This document shows positions 9,181 to 19,103 of a stretch of 64,000 nt of DNA, in pieces; positions within the stretch are counted from its first letter, which is position 1; every line of letters begins with the position of its first letter. The translations under genes were made by a program, and so were the position numbers. Where the stretch lies: NCBI RefSeq assembly GCF_040117685.2, contig NZ_JBEDYP020000011.1:62001-126000 (forward strand), given 5' to 3'. The stretch is from Gracilimonas sp040117685. Its GTDB lineage: Bacteria; Bacteroidota; Rhodothermia; Balneolales; Balneolaceae. A model generated the notes under the pieces. The model did not search any database and had not been told where the DNA came from. It saw only the letters and a list, made by a program, of their open reading frames with translations.

Positions 9181-10679
9181 CACCGGTTATCAGCCCAGGC
9201 AATAGCTGCCTTCACAGCCCGATTCCAGCCTTGAATCAATTTCTCGACTTCAGCAGGGTCTTTCTGTCGGTTGAATTGTTTTTCTGCCTTCCACAGCTCA
9301 CGAATTTCTTCAATATCTTCCCAAAACCCTACGGCCAGACCTGCAAGATAGGCAGCCCCTAACGCTGTTGTCTCAGTCACTTCCGGTCGGATAACCGGCA
9401 CTCCTTCAATCAAGTCACTCTGAAACTGCATCAGTGTATCATTAGCCGTAGCGCCTCCATCAACCCGCAGTTCTTTCACCTCAATTCCGGAATCAGCCTT
9501 CATCGCATTCAGTAAATCTAATACCTGATAGGCAATGGCATCCTGTGCAGCCCTTGCCAGGTGAGCACGGTTGGTTCCGCGGGTCATCCCCACCATCATC
9601 CCCCTTGCATGTTGTTTCCAGTATGGAGCTCCAAGTCCGACAAAAGCAGGCACCAGGTATACCCCACCTGATTCCTCCACTTTATTCGCCAGGTACTCAA
9701 TGTCTTTGGACTCCTGAATGATGCCCAGCTCATCCCGCAGCCATTGCACCACCGCTCCCCCAATAAATACCGATCCTTCCAGTGCATATTGGGTTTGGCC
9801 GTTCACTTTCCAGGCCACCGTTGTAAGCAGGTTTTTCGCGGACTTCACCGGTTCTTCCCCAACGTTCATGAGCATGAAGCACCCGGTTCCATACGTATTT
9901 TTGATCATTCCCGGTTCTGTACACATCTGCCCGAACAAAGCAGCCTGCTGGTCGCCGGCAATACCTGCAATGGGGATGGTATCAGAAAAAAGACTGGCTT
10001 TGGTCTCTCCATAAATCTCACTCGACTCCCTCACTTCCGGCAGCATACTTTTGGGAATATCTAAGAGCTCCAGCAATTCATCGTCCCATTCAAGAGAATG
10101 AATATTAAACAGCATGGTTCTGGAAGCATTGGTAACATCGGTGATATGCAAAGCACCCCGGGTAAATTTCCAAATCAGCCAGGTGTCGATGGTTCCGAAG
10201 GCGAGCTCGCCTTTCTTTGCTTTCTCGCGAGCTCCTTCCACGTTTTCGAGAATCCATTTAATTTTGGTTCCGGAAAAATAGGAGTCAACGACCAAACCTG
10301 TTTTATCCTGAATCGCATCAGCATGGCCGGTTTCAATAAGATTGTCACAATAACCGGAAGTACGGCGATCCTGCCACACAATGGCATTATAGATGGGTTT
10401 CCCGCTTTCACGGTCCCACACCACCGTTGTTTCCCGTTGGTTGGTTATCCCGATTCCGGCTATGGCTTTTCCATTCACCCCCGCTGAGGCAACCGCCTCA
10501 GCTGCCACCCCTGCCTGTGTCGACCATATTTCCAAAGCGTCATGCTCAACCCACCCCGGTTCCGGATAAATCTGCCTGAATTCTTTTTGGGCTACAGAAA
10601 CAATTTCTCCTTTCTTGTTAAAGAGCATAGCCCTTGAACTAGTAGTCCCCTGATCCAGTGCTAATACAAATTGCTCCAT
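9180..10679 (-). CDS. glpK: Glycerol kinase
   Basis: GlpK phosphorylates glycerol to sn-glycerol 3-phosphate in the cytoplasm. The 499-residue length is exactly typical. FGGY kinase features include ALDQGTTSSRAMLF at the N-terminus, GITNQRETTVVWDR, the ADP-binding GTYGTGCFMLMN region and LRVDGGATANDTLMQFQSD near the C-terminus. No glpF or glpD adjoins it, so uptake of glycerol must be encoded elsewhere. The outer-membrane protein upstream (10696-11454) is only 16 bases away and may share the transcript. Confidence 0.97.
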   Translation of the reverse strand: MEQFVLALDQGTTSSRAMLFNKKGEIVSVAQKEFRQIYPEPGWVEHDALEIWSTQAGVAAEAVASAGVNGKAIAGIGITNQRETTVVWDRESGKPIYNAIVWQDRRTSGYCDNLIETGHADAIQDKTGLVVDSYFSGTKIKWILENVEGAREKAKKGELAFGTIDTWLIWKFTRGALHITDVTNASRTMLFNIHSLEWDDELLELLDIPKSMLPEVRESSEIYGETKASLFSDTIPIAGIAGDQQAALFGQMCTEPGMIKNTYGTGCFMLMNVGEEPVKSAKNLLTTVAWKVNGQTQYALEGSVFIGGAVVQWLRDELGIIQESKDIEYLANKVEESGGVYLVPAFVGLGAPYWKQHARGMMVGMTRGTNRAHLARAAQDAIAYQVLDLLNAMKADSGIEVKELRVDGGATANDTLMQFQSDLIEGVPVIRPEVTETTALGAAYLAGLAVGFWEDIEEIRELWKAEKQFNRQKDPAEVEKLIQGWNRAVKAAIAWADNR

Positions 10680-10695
10680 AGCGATATGATTTTAA

Positions 10696-11454
10696 TTATC
10701 TGCGGGCAGTCGAAAAACCCTGAGCAAAACCAATTCCAATAAAAAACGACTCCTGCTCAAACTCATAACCGGCGTTCAGGTCCAGCTGGGCTCCATCATT
10801 TACTATAAGCGCCAATCCCGCTTCGGCGTAATGTAAGTTGATATTATTCCCATAATAGATTCCCGCATAGCCTGCATACGCACTTAGATTCTGTTGATTT
10901 GGGAAGCTGAATCCCGGAGTCAGGGTAAACAGCCAGTTATCGCTGAGGTCTCCAACTCCAAAAGTATAACCCAGGTTTGATGAAATACTTACGTTAGAAG
11001 TCAGAGACTGATCACCAACCAGAAAAAGAGTAGGCACTACTTCATCGTTGGTAAAAGCAGATGCGCCTACCGGAATACTGATTTTACCAAGGGCTGAAAT
11101 TCTGGTTTGATCAGCTTCATATAGGTTATACTTGGCAGCGAGACCTAAATCCTGGAAACCTGAATTCACCGCATCGGTTTGATCAAAGTATTGAGTGGAG
11201 TAGGAATTCAGTAGCGCTCTTAATTCAAGCTTTTCAAATATCCCAAAACGTAACAACATTTGGCCGATATCAAACTGGTTGACTGCATTTCCGGTTGAAA
11301 GCTGAACGCCCGTTTCCAGACCAAAAACACCGGCTTCAACAACATAAGAACTGTTTCCAATACCCGGCCTGTCGGGGGTGTAATTTTCCTGAGCAATTGC
11401 ATGATTTGAGGCAAGAACAAAACAAAAGGCTATAATGAGATGTGTATATTTCAT
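10696..11454 (-). CDS. Outer-membrane beta-barrel protein (phenol MetA-pathway transporter-like)
   Basis: The ATG at 11454 starts a clear signal peptide ending NHAIAQ. Longer readings upstream overlap mnmE and are rejected. The mature part opens with YTPDRPGIGNSSYVVEAG, the usual beginning of the meta-pathway phenol-degradation outer-membrane family, and continues as alternating beta strands (for example LGYTFGVGDL and LNAGYEFEQESFFIGIGFAQG) in 252 residues. The family name implies aromatic uptake, but many members have no known substrate. It is divergent from mnmE with only 34 bases between starts. Confidence 0.75.
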   Translation of the reverse strand: MKYTHLIIAFCFVLASNHAIAQENYTPDRPGIGNSSYVVEAGVFGLETGVQLSTGNAVNQFDIGQMLLRFGIFEKLELRALLNSYSTQYFDQTDAVNSGFQDLGLAAKYNLYEADQTRISALGKISIPVGASAFTNDEVVPTLFLVGDQSLTSNVSISSNLGYTFGVGDLSDNWLFTLTPGFSFPNQQNLSAYAGYAGIYYGNNINLHYAEAGLALIVNDGAQLDLNAGYEFEQESFFIGIGFAQGFSTARR

Positions 11455-11488
11455 AAAATTATTTTTATGCAGATGAATATCTTTAGAT

Positions 11489-12862
11489 ATGAATGAAATT
11501 ACAGAAAAACCACCAATAGCTGCTATAGCTACACCAGTTGGCGAAGGCGGAATTGCTGTCATCCGTGTTTCCGGTAAAGGTGCTATTGCATTGGTAAATA
11601 AGGCTTTTAAAGGCAAAGACCTAACAAATCCAACCTCCCACACCGTTCATTTCGGAAAAATCGTGAGCAGCAAAGGTCTGCCTGTGGATGAGGTTTTGGT
11701 GACGTTATTTCATTCACCAAAATCATACACCGGGGAAGAAACGGTGGAAATATCCTGCCACGGTGGCGTGCTGGTTACTCAGTCTGTGCTCGAAACCATT
11801 TTGGCTCTCGGGGTGAAGTCGGCCGAGCCCGGGGAATTTACCCAGCGTGCTTTTCTGAATGGAAAACTGGACCTGGATCAGGCTGAAGCGGTTGCAGACC
11901 TCATTCACGCCAAAAGCTCTAAAGCAGTCGATGCTGCACACCAACAGCTGGAAGGGCGATTGGGAGAACATATCAAAAGCTTCCGCCAGCAAATTATTGA
12001 CGCCACCGCCATGGTGGAGCTGGAACTCGATTTTATTGAAGAGGATGTGGAATTTGCCAACAAAGAACAGCTTCAAAAACTACTGGAAGCGCTGGATGCC
12101 GAAATCAAAGCACTGCTTGAGACTTATGAAACCGGCCGGCTGGTGAAAGATGGAGTTAAAACGGTACTTATTGGCCGCCCGAATGCCGGAAAATCCACTT
12201 TACTGAATACCCTGGTGGGGAGTGACCGTGCCATCGTTACCGAAATAGCCGGAACCACGCGCGACACCATTGATGCCGACTGGAGCTACGACGGATTACT
12301 CTTTAAACTCATTGACACTGCGGGACTCCGCGAAACCGAGGATGTAGTAGAGGCCGAAGGAGTAAAACGCTCCCAAAAGGCTTTTGAACAGGCCGACTTA
12401 GTGATTTATCTGAAAGATTTATCTCAACCTTTTTCGGAGACCGAGCGAAAGGAAATTGTCGACTTTCAGTCCCGGGCCAAAGACACTCCTTTTATCCTGA
12501 TTGGCACCAAACAGGATATTGAAACCAAGGAAGAATGGCGTACCGAATTCGATTTAAAGATTTCGGCCCTGGAGGGCGAGCGCATCAAAGAGTTGAAGCA
12601 ACTGCTTAAAGACCGGGCATTGGAAAACAAGCATTATGATGCCTCCAGCCTGCTGGTTACCTCTACCCGCCACCGGGATGCCCTTCAAAAAACCAAAGAT
12701 CATGTGCAATCCGCTTTGCGAGCTTTGGACCAGGACATGACCGGCGATTTTTTGTCCATCGATTTACGGGCGGCCTTGAAGGAATTGGGAACCATCACAG
12801 GGGAAATTACCAATGAAGATGTGCTGGATTCGATCTTCTCTCGCTTCTGTATCGGAAAGTAG
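11489..12862 (+). CDS. mnmE: tRNA uridine-5-carboxymethylaminomethyl modification GTPase
   Basis: MnmE works with MnmG to modify U34 in the anticodon of tRNAs reading two-fold codons. All parts are visible: the N-terminal folate-binding domain (PVGEGGIAVIRVSG), an inserted G domain with GRPNAGKST (about 229-237), IAGTTRD and DTAGLRE, a GTKQD specificity motif, and the C-terminal FCIGK whose Cys is catalytic. The 457-residue length is normal. The start at 11489 lies close to the divergent outer-membrane gene. Confidence 0.97.
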   Translation: MNEITEKPPIAAIATPVGEGGIAVIRVSGKGAIALVNKAFKGKDLTNPTSHTVHFGKIVSSKGLPVDEVLVTLFHSPKSYTGEETVEISCHGGVLVTQSVLETILALGVKSAEPGEFTQRAFLNGKLDLDQAEAVADLIHAKSSKAVDAAHQQLEGRLGEHIKSFRQQIIDATAMVELELDFIEEDVEFANKEQLQKLLEALDAEIKALLETYETGRLVKDGVKTVLIGRPNAGKSTLLNTLVGSDRAIVTEIAGTTRDTIDADWSYDGLLFKLIDTAGLRETEDVVEAEGVKRSQKAFEQADLVIYLKDLSQPFSETERKEIVDFQSRAKDTPFILIGTKQDIETKEEWRTEFDLKISALEGERIKELKQLLKDRALENKHYDASSLLVTSTRHRDALQKTKDHVQSALRALDQDMTGDFLSIDLRAALKELGTITGEITNEDVLDSIFSRFCIGK

Positions 12863-12936
12863 TAAAAGCATTCTAACATCCGGCCATTCATGTATTCCGT
12901 ATGTTCTTCCACTATTCATCCAAATAATATTATACC

Positions 12937-13674
12937 ATGCGATTAATCATACTGCTGCTGGCTCTTACCGTAACTTTTGGCTGTGCTAAAGAAAAAGACC
13001 GGGTCAATTATTTACGACAAGGATATCGCCTGCTGGATAACAATAAGTTTCAGGAAGCCGAAACTGCTTTCACAAATGCCCTGGAATACGGCTATGATTT
13101 CAACAAAGCCTACATTGGATTAAGCCTCACTAAGACTCGCAGTTTTCCTGAAGACAGTGCAGGTTTTTATGTTCAGAATTTTGAAGACGCCATCCCCCTG
13201 CTGGATAATGCCATTGAAGCCGACCCCAACAACCCATACGGATATGCACTGAGAGGGGAAGCCAAGTTATATTCTTATGACTACCAGGGGGCAATTCGTG
13301 ATTATGAGAAACTGGTTACCATGGCTCCTGCCAATCCCGGAGGGTTTTTCTTTTTGGGAAAAGCCAAGTTTGAAAACGGTGATTTTCAGGGGGCCATTAA
13401 TACACTCTCGTATGCTATCGGACTTGATTCAACCCTTTCCCAATCGTTTTATATGCGGGCGCAAGCCAACGACAGCCTGGGTAATTACAGAGAGGCCATT
13501 TCCGATTATAACTTTTCTACACAATTGGATTCCGGCAATACCGATGTTTTTATAAACAGAGGCAAAACCTATCTTAGTTTGAATGAGAGCGAGTATGCCT
13601 GTTCTAATTTCACCACGGCAAAACAACTGGGGAGTGAATTAGCCGAACAGCTGCTGCAGGATCATTGCAAATAG
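12937..13674 (+). CDS. TPR-repeat lipoprotein
   Basis: The 245-residue protein has a short lipoprotein signal with Cys16 in TFGCAKEKD. At least five 34-residue TPR units follow, recognisable by phrases such as NNKFQEAETAFTNALEYGY, YSYDYQGAIRDYEKLV, GDFQGAINTLSYAI and LGNYREAISDYNFS. TPR proteins of this kind act as scaffolds. No partner is evident from the neighbours, and the gene is likely monocistronic. Confidence 0.85.
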   Translation: MRLIILLLALTVTFGCAKEKDRVNYLRQGYRLLDNNKFQEAETAFTNALEYGYDFNKAYIGLSLTKTRSFPEDSAGFYVQNFEDAIPLLDNAIEADPNNPYGYALRGEAKLYSYDYQGAIRDYEKLVTMAPANPGGFFFLGKAKFENGDFQGAINTLSYAIGLDSTLSQSFYMRAQANDSLGNYREAISDYNFSTQLDSGNTDVFINRGKTYLSLNESEYACSNFTTAKQLGSELAEQLLQDHCK

Positions 13675-13764
13675 TCTGAATGAATTTTTTCAGTGAGATT
13701 AAAGTCATTTGGTATTTAAAATGCGGCTGACTATACTAATCAGGTAGTATAAATAACCCTCTCT

Positions 13765-14526
13765 GTGATGAAAAAAGCATTTCTTTTATTCTTTTTATTG
13801 GCAGGAATTACAGCCCAAGCCCAGCCCGATCTTCACTCCCTTCAACAAGAATGGGTAGATACCCTTAGAATGGGGGAATCAACATCCGGCTTTTATTGGG
13901 ATGGCCGAAGCCTGATATATTCAAAAATAAAAACCGGCGATGCTGAAAGCCTGATGCAGGTTTTGAGAAAGGAAGAGATCCAAAACCTTAAGCGATATAC
14001 TCACCATCAGGCCTTTCAGCACGATAAGTTCAGATACATAACCGTTGGCAGGCTTATCACCTCAACTGATTCTTTACTGCTGCTAACCGGCTGGCGCGAA
14101 GTGGAGGGAAGCTGGCTAAAAGAAATTGATGTTATTCTGGCTATAGAAAGTGGAACTACTCAGATTAGCTCTGAATCAGACCGGTTATTTGATCAGGAGC
14201 GTAAGAAATGGGTCGAACTTGCTAACCAGCACCATCCTGAATCTCACATCAAAGTCAGCTATACCGAAGATGCCACCTACTTTGGGAACGGACAAAAGTC
14301 GGAAGGGCGCCAGGAAATTGCCGATCGATATTCCTATATGGAGAACCCGAATTACCAGGTGGATCTTAAAAAGGAACGGCTTTGGAAAATCTCTGAAAGT
14401 AACGTGCTCGAAATTGGCCGGTATTTTACCGGTTCTGAGCGCCGGGGTAATGGCGGATTATATGTGATTTTATGGGAAGAACAGGAATCCGGAGTGTGGC
14501 AGATCGAACTGGACTTTAATTTTTAA
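13765..14526 (+). CDS. Secreted protein with C-terminal NTF2/SnoaL-like domain, unknown function
   Basis: A signal peptide (MMKKAFLLFFLLAG to AQAQ) precedes an uncharacterised N-terminal part. Residues about 145-253 read like an NTF2/DUF4440 domain: a helix, then VSYTEDATYFGNGQKSEGRQEIADRY and a closing strand YVILWEEQESGVWQIELD. This fold binds small molecules or acts as a simple enzyme, and the role here cannot be stated. The last 11 bases overlap the 3' end of the convergent AlkD-like gene. Confidence 0.7.
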   Translation: MMKKAFLLFFLLAGITAQAQPDLHSLQQEWVDTLRMGESTSGFYWDGRSLIYSKIKTGDAESLMQVLRKEEIQNLKRYTHHQAFQHDKFRYITVGRLITSTDSLLLLTGWREVEGSWLKEIDVILAIESGTTQISSESDRLFDQERKKWVELANQHHPESHIKVSYTEDATYFGNGQKSEGRQEIADRYSYMENPNYQVDLKKERLWKISESNVLEIGRYFTGSERRGNGGLYVILWEEQESGVWQIELDFNF

Positions 14527-15271
14527 GCAGATCAGGATTTACCTTTCTTGTAGCATAGTTAATGATCCACCTCGTATGCTCATTCTCTGTTGGCTGCCAA
14601 CCCTCAATAAGTTTTTGTGCAGCGAACGGATTCACTTTAAAGTAATCCGTGATATGGTTTGCAACCGACTTCTTCACAAAATGAACTTCATCTTCCTTTA
14701 AAAGTGTAAGGATATCAAATACCGGCGATGGGTCATCAATAAACAAATCCAGTTTAGGTGCCCACGGAAGTTTGGGCCTTAGTCCTTCTGAAGCCAATCT
14801 ACGAAGGTGAAAATTACCTGACTTTGCCCATTTCTTCATCACCATCAATGTTTCGCTGGGATATTTCTCTATAAAAGGACGAATGGCATATTCACCGGTA
14901 TTTCGTTTAGTGATCTCCTCAATAGCCCCGATGGATAATTGATAATGATTCAACCCAAATTTCTCTACAAACTTGGCTACCGGCATCAGCCAGTAGTAGT
15001 TGGTAAACATCCCGGTTTCCTCAGGGTTTTCGGGGCCTAATATTTGTGTTAAAATCCCTACTGCAGCTGAATAATCGTCCGGAAGATAAGTGAACAACTG
15101 GTCGGCTATTAACTCTACCCGCTGCTTTAACGCTTTATTCTTATAGGATGACCTAACAGCTTCTATGAAATTAGAGCTATCAAAATCTGTGTAAACCAAG
15201 CTGATTTTATCGGCCAGCATCTTTGCCAGTTCTTCGTCAAAATAATCCGTTGGTTTTTTGTAGGAACTCAT
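14516..15271 (-). CDS. DNA alkylation repair (AlkD-like) HEAT-repeat protein
   Basis: The ATG at 15271 (MSSYKKPTDY) gives 251 residues, while the ATG at 15301 would add ten residues without a better ribosome site. The all-helical sequence with segments such as MKKWAKSGNFHLRRLASEGLRPKLPW and DEVHFVKKSVANHITDYFKVNP fits the AlkD/DNA alkylation repair family, which removes positively charged alkylated bases. LRRLASEGLRP is a family hallmark. Whether the glycosylase activity is kept cannot be judged here. It is convergent and overlaps the preceding gene by 11 bases. Confidence 0.8.
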   Translation of the reverse strand: MSSYKKPTDYFDEELAKMLADKISLVYTDFDSSNFIEAVRSSYKNKALKQRVELIADQLFTYLPDDYSAAVGILTQILGPENPEETGMFTNYYWLMPVAKFVEKFGLNHYQLSIGAIEEITKRNTGEYAIRPFIEKYPSETLMVMKKWAKSGNFHLRRLASEGLRPKLPWAPKLDLFIDDPSPVFDILTLLKEDEVHFVKKSVANHITDYFKVNPFAAQKLIEGWQPTENEHTRWIINYATRKVNPDLLKN

Positions 15272-15343
15272 TTCATAACTCCAAGGAACAATAATGTGCA
15301 TTCCTGATAGGAATATATAACTTAAAATTAATAAGGAGAGTAC

Positions 15344-15508
15344 ATGTTACGCTGGACAATCACATTTTTAGTAATTGCGATAGTCGCTGGCATTTTAGGT
15401 TTTGGAGGCATTGCGGGAGCTGCAGCCGGCATCGCTGAAATTTGTTTTTACGTATTTATCGTTCTGTTTCTCATCTCATTGGTTTTTGGGAAACGCCCCA
15501 GAGTATAG
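15344..15508 (+). CDS. DUF1328 (YtjA-type) small membrane protein
   Basis: A 54-residue reading frame starts at an ATG preceded by AAGGAGAG at ideal distance. It reads MLRWTITFLVIAIVAGILGF, then GGIAGAAAGIAEICF and LISLVFGKRPRV. Two hydrophobic helices, the conserved LxWxxxFLVIAIxAxxLGF start and the length match DUF1328/YtjA proteins, which are linked with envelope stress but whose function is not established. The gene is short enough to be missed by length filters. Confidence 0.88.
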   Translation: MLRWTITFLVIAIVAGILGFGGIAGAAAGIAEICFYVFIVLFLISLVFGKRPRV

Positions 15509-15657
15509 CACACCACCTACATACCTGAACCCATAAACAGTTGTTAGAACAGAGCCTTGGCACTCCGTTTACCGCCGGCAATAAGGTTGACATCCCTGCA
15601 ACCTCTAACGATCGCTGAAAAAACCGGGTTATTAAACGGCAGATTTAATGACTGATC

Positions 15658-18045
15658 TTACTCACTGCGCAGACTTTTAACCGGATTTTCTGTGGCTGCT
15701 TTATAGGATTGAATACTAACGGTAATCCCGGCTATCAGCATAGAGATAACCATTGCTGCCAGGAAAGGAAAAACATCCAGATCTATGCGGTAGCGGAAGT
15801 TGGCAAGCCATGCTTTCAGCAAATACCATGCAACCGGTAAGCTGATTATATTCGAAAGAAGAATCCATTTCAGAAAGTCTTTGCTTAGCAGCATCCCGAT
15901 TCCGGTTGTAGTGGATCCAAGTACCTTACGGATTCCGATCTCTTTTCTTCGTTGCTGAACAGTAAACACCGACAGGATAAAAAGCCCGATGGCAGCAATA
16001 GAAATAGCCAGAATTGAAAAGTGACGTATCATCTGTGAAAGGGTTTGCTCTGTACTGTATTGCTGTGCAAAAGAATCGTCCAGGAAACTATACTCAAAAG
16101 AACGGTTTGGCAAAAATGCACCCCATACTTCTTCTACTTCTGTCAGGGTTCTGCTCAAATTCTGAGCCTCCACTTTCAATGACACCGTCGGTAAAGCTTC
16201 CCCGTAAAACATAATTAGGGGCTCCACCTCATGGCGAACCGTAGCAAAGTGAAAGTCCTCAACTACTCCCACTATATTTAATGTAGTTGGATTATCACTG
16301 TTCACTCCAAATGTCAGGGTTTTGTCTGTTCCTGTTTCCCAACCCAGCATCCTTAGAAAAGCCTGATTCACCAATACTGAATTACCCGAATCAGCATATT
16401 GGACTGAAAAATTGCGTCCTTCTGCAATATCGATTCCCATCGTTGGGATATAATTATCATTAATGTTTGTCACACTGGAGATGATATTTTCCTCTGACGA
16501 AATGCCCTCTGGCGTAACCCCTGACCGCCCATATTGAGATCCGATTTGCTGAACGGAAGCTCCAACTGATTTAACACCGGGAATTTTGCCCAGTTCATCA
16601 TAAAAAGTGACCGCATTATCCGGGTTTTGAAACTGACCCGCGCTTAACGTTACAATCTGATCTCGATCGTATCCTAAATCTGCGTTAAAGATGAAATTCA
16701 TCTGCTGAAATACTACAATGGTTCCGGCCAGCAAAGCAATCGAAATCATAAACTGCAGAACTACCAATGAATGGCGTAAAAAGGAGCCTTTGGAGCTGCT
16801 TGAAAATGCACCTTTTAAAACCGTGGTAGGCTTGAATGATGAAAGTACCGCAGCAGGGTATAATCCGGATAGCACCCCGATGAGCAAAATACCGGCTACG
16901 GCAGCACCCATAAATTCCGGGGTCAACAACCAGCTGATTTCTGCATATCTTGAATACATATCATTTAAAACGGGGAGAGAAACATAAACCAACGCGACTG
17001 ACACCACAAAGGCCAGGAGTACCAGAAATATTGATTCGATCAGGTGCTGGGCTATAAGCTGACTTCGTACTCCTCCAACCACTTTTCTTAATCCAATTTC
17101 TTTGGCCCGGGATGCTGACCGAGCTGTTACCAAATTCACATAATTAAAGCAGGCAAGAACCAGCACCATCAAAGCAATAGCCATCATGATATACACATTG
17201 CTGATATCGCTTTTCCGGTTATTTACATCAAAAAGAATTTCCGATGAATTCAGGTGAACATCTGAAAGCGGGATGATGGTAGGGAAAAACATTTCGTATC
17301 CACCGTTATCTGTAGCAACTTGCATGAGCCGGTCAGCAAACTGTTCGGTATCTCTTGGCCGGTCAAAAAGCACATAGGTTTGAACCGCAATGGTATTCCA
17401 CGATTCCAGAAACTGCGAGAACCCTTGTTGCCCTTCTCCAGCTACCATCGCCTGCAGAACTTCGAATTGAAAGTGTGAGCTTGGCGGCACGTCTTCCATC
17501 ACCCCAACCACTTCAAGCAGATTGCCCTGCTGGTTTTCAATAGTCTCTCCAATTATATCTTCCCTTCCGAATACCCGATCGGCAAAGCTTTGTGTTACTA
17601 CCACCGTTCCGGGACGTGTAAGTACAACTTCGTATGAACCCCGAATCAGCTCAAAATCAAAAATTTTGAAAAATGAATTTTCAGTGAGGTAGGAAGTTTC
17701 AACCAGGTAATTCTCGTTGTTATACCTTACCGAGCTTTGGCCCTGGCTGCTGATCCGGACCGTCTCAACGATCTCCGGTAAATTTTCTTCCAGTGCCGGT
17801 CCCAATGCAGGGTAAGAGACGCCTACACGTTGTGAAGAAACCCCGCGCGCTTTATCAATCGTTACCACACGGCCGATACGCTCGTAGTTAGAGTTAAATT
17901 TGTTGAAGCTCAAATCCTCCCACACATAGAGCCCAAGAATGATGAAAGCTGAAATCCCCAAGACCAAACCAAGTAAATTTACCCCGGTGTATCCTTTATG
18001 CTTGATCAGATTTCTCCACGAGGTCAGAATATAATTTTTAAACAT
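15658..18045 (-). CDS. ABC transporter permease, MacB/FtsX family
   Basis: This is a 795-residue permease with the duplicated FtsX layout common in Bacteroidota: an N-terminal helix after KNYILTSWRNLIKHKGYTG, a periplasmic MacB core (about 60-270), three helices ending before a first cytoplasmic ASRAKEIGLRKVVGGVRSQLI loop, a second core (about 440-660) and a final helix set with QRRKEIGIRKVLGST. Both (R/K)EIGxRKVxG loops, which contact the ATPase, are present. No ATP-binding subunit is adjacent. Start 18045 is chosen because AAAGGTG precedes it, unlike the start at 18078. Confidence 0.9.
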   Translation of the reverse strand: MFKNYILTSWRNLIKHKGYTGVNLLGLVLGISAFIILGLYVWEDLSFNKFNSNYERIGRVVTIDKARGVSSQRVGVSYPALGPALEENLPEIVETVRISSQGQSSVRYNNENYLVETSYLTENSFFKIFDFELIRGSYEVVLTRPGTVVVTQSFADRVFGREDIIGETIENQQGNLLEVVGVMEDVPPSSHFQFEVLQAMVAGEGQQGFSQFLESWNTIAVQTYVLFDRPRDTEQFADRLMQVATDNGGYEMFFPTIIPLSDVHLNSSEILFDVNNRKSDISNVYIMMAIALMVLVLACFNYVNLVTARSASRAKEIGLRKVVGGVRSQLIAQHLIESIFLVLLAFVVSVALVYVSLPVLNDMYSRYAEISWLLTPEFMGAAVAGILLIGVLSGLYPAAVLSSFKPTTVLKGAFSSSSKGSFLRHSLVVLQFMISIALLAGTIVVFQQMNFIFNADLGYDRDQIVTLSAGQFQNPDNAVTFYDELGKIPGVKSVGASVQQIGSQYGRSGVTPEGISSEENIISSVTNINDNYIPTMGIDIAEGRNFSVQYADSGNSVLVNQAFLRMLGWETGTDKTLTFGVNSDNPTTLNIVGVVEDFHFATVRHEVEPLIMFYGEALPTVSLKVEAQNLSRTLTEVEEVWGAFLPNRSFEYSFLDDSFAQQYSTEQTLSQMIRHFSILAISIAAIGLFILSVFTVQQRRKEIGIRKVLGSTTTGIGMLLSKDFLKWILLSNIISLPVAWYLLKAWLANFRYRIDLDVFPFLAAMVISMLIAGITVSIQSYKAATENPVKSLRSE

Positions 18046-18183
18046 GAGCACACCTTTTTTAATGAAGGATGAAGGCAAAATTCCCGTGCTTTACGCATCA
18101 CACATAAAACAGGTTACCCAAAAGACGACCGAAACCCGAAAAAAGGTGTAAAATCACATGTTTTGATTGCGCCCCTTCTTACG

Positions 18184-18591
18184 CTAACTGGCTTCCGTGT
18201 ATTTCTTAAAGTTATTCAGAATGGCCTGCCAACCTTCTTTTTGCATTTCTATTGAGTTTTCGGATTCTGCTTCAAAAACTGTGATGACTTTGGTTTTCCC
18301 ATCCTGATTTTCAAAATCGGTAACCACTTTCCTTCCGTCATCGAGGGTATATACTATTTTCTTGTGCTTAATCACTTCGTCGTAGGTAGCTTCGAAATCA
18401 AAACCAAAACTGCCGTCTTTGGCCTCCATTCTTGCTTTATATCTCCCACCGGGTTGAAGGTCATTTTCTGCATGTGGGCAGTGCCAGTCATCGGAAGCAA
18501 AGTTCCAGTTTGTGATGTGCTCAGGAAGCGAGTAGTAATTCCATACTTTTTGCACGTCCGCATCAACTGTGGTTTGAATAGAAATTTTCAT
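18184..18591 (-). CDS. SRPBCC (START/AHSA1-like) protein
   Basis: The 135-residue protein has the helix-grip pattern of the AHSA1 subfamily: MKISIQTTVDADVQKVWNYY at the start, a central PGGRYKARMEAKDGSFGFDF and a terminal helix EMQKEGWQAILNNFKKY. Members bind hydrophobic ligands, and many sit in clusters with VOC proteins as here. It is the last gene of a minus-strand run from 21771 to 18184. Confidence 0.88.
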   Translation of the reverse strand: MKISIQTTVDADVQKVWNYYSLPEHITNWNFASDDWHCPHAENDLQPGGRYKARMEAKDGSFGFDFEATYDEVIKHKKIVYTLDDGRKVVTDFENQDGKTKVITVFEAESENSIEMQKEGWQAILNNFKKYTEAS

Positions 18592-18644
18592 TTAATGATA
18601 GATTTGATTGTTGTTTCATATCTCTGAACCAAAACGGTAAATTT

Positions 18645-19067
18645 TTAGTCAGCAAAAGTAATCATCCACTGTATACCAAATTTGTCGGTTAGCATCCCAA
18701 AATAATCACCCCAAAATGCATCTTGCATTTCCATCTCAATTTCTGCCCCTGCCGAAAGTCCCTCAAAAAATTGGTCTGCCTGTTCCCTGCTGTCGGCTGA
18801 AATACAAAGATAGAAGTTGTTTCCGGCTTTCACCTTTTGCCCCATCGACTCAAGCGCATCCGTAGCCATTATCATGTTGTTGTCCCCAAAAGGAAGGGCA
18901 ACGTGCATAACTTTATTCATTTCTTCTTCAGAGAGTTTCTCCGCTTCAGGCGCATTGATAAACCTGGAAACTCCTCCAATGAGTTCTCCTCCAAAAATGG
19001 ATTGATAAAATTTAAAAGCTTCTTCCGTATTTCCCTGAAAATTCAGGTAAGGATTAATGGTTGGCAT
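18645..19067 (-). CDS. VOC family protein (PhnB / demethylubiquinone methyltransferase-like)
   Basis: The 140-residue protein matches the PhnB-like branch of the vicinal oxygen chelate fold: INPYLNFQGNTEEAFKFYQSIFGGEL at the N-terminus, MHVALPFGDNNMIMATDA in the middle and AFWGDYFGMLTDKFGIQWM at the C-terminus. Biochemical activity is unproven for most members. It belongs to the same cluster as the other VOC genes. Confidence 0.88.
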   Translation of the reverse strand: MPTINPYLNFQGNTEEAFKFYQSIFGGELIGGVSRFINAPEAEKLSEEEMNKVMHVALPFGDNNMIMATDALESMGQKVKAGNNFYLCISADSREQADQFFEGLSAGAEIEMEMQDAFWGDYFGMLTDKFGIQWMITFAD

Positions 19068-19103
19068 AATATTTATATAAGTGTTGCTGTTTTGAGAATC
19101 TGA

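Noticed and set aside
10098..10487. 129-codon plus-strand frame inside glpK
   Set aside because: It lies wholly opposite glpK, which is fully conserved.
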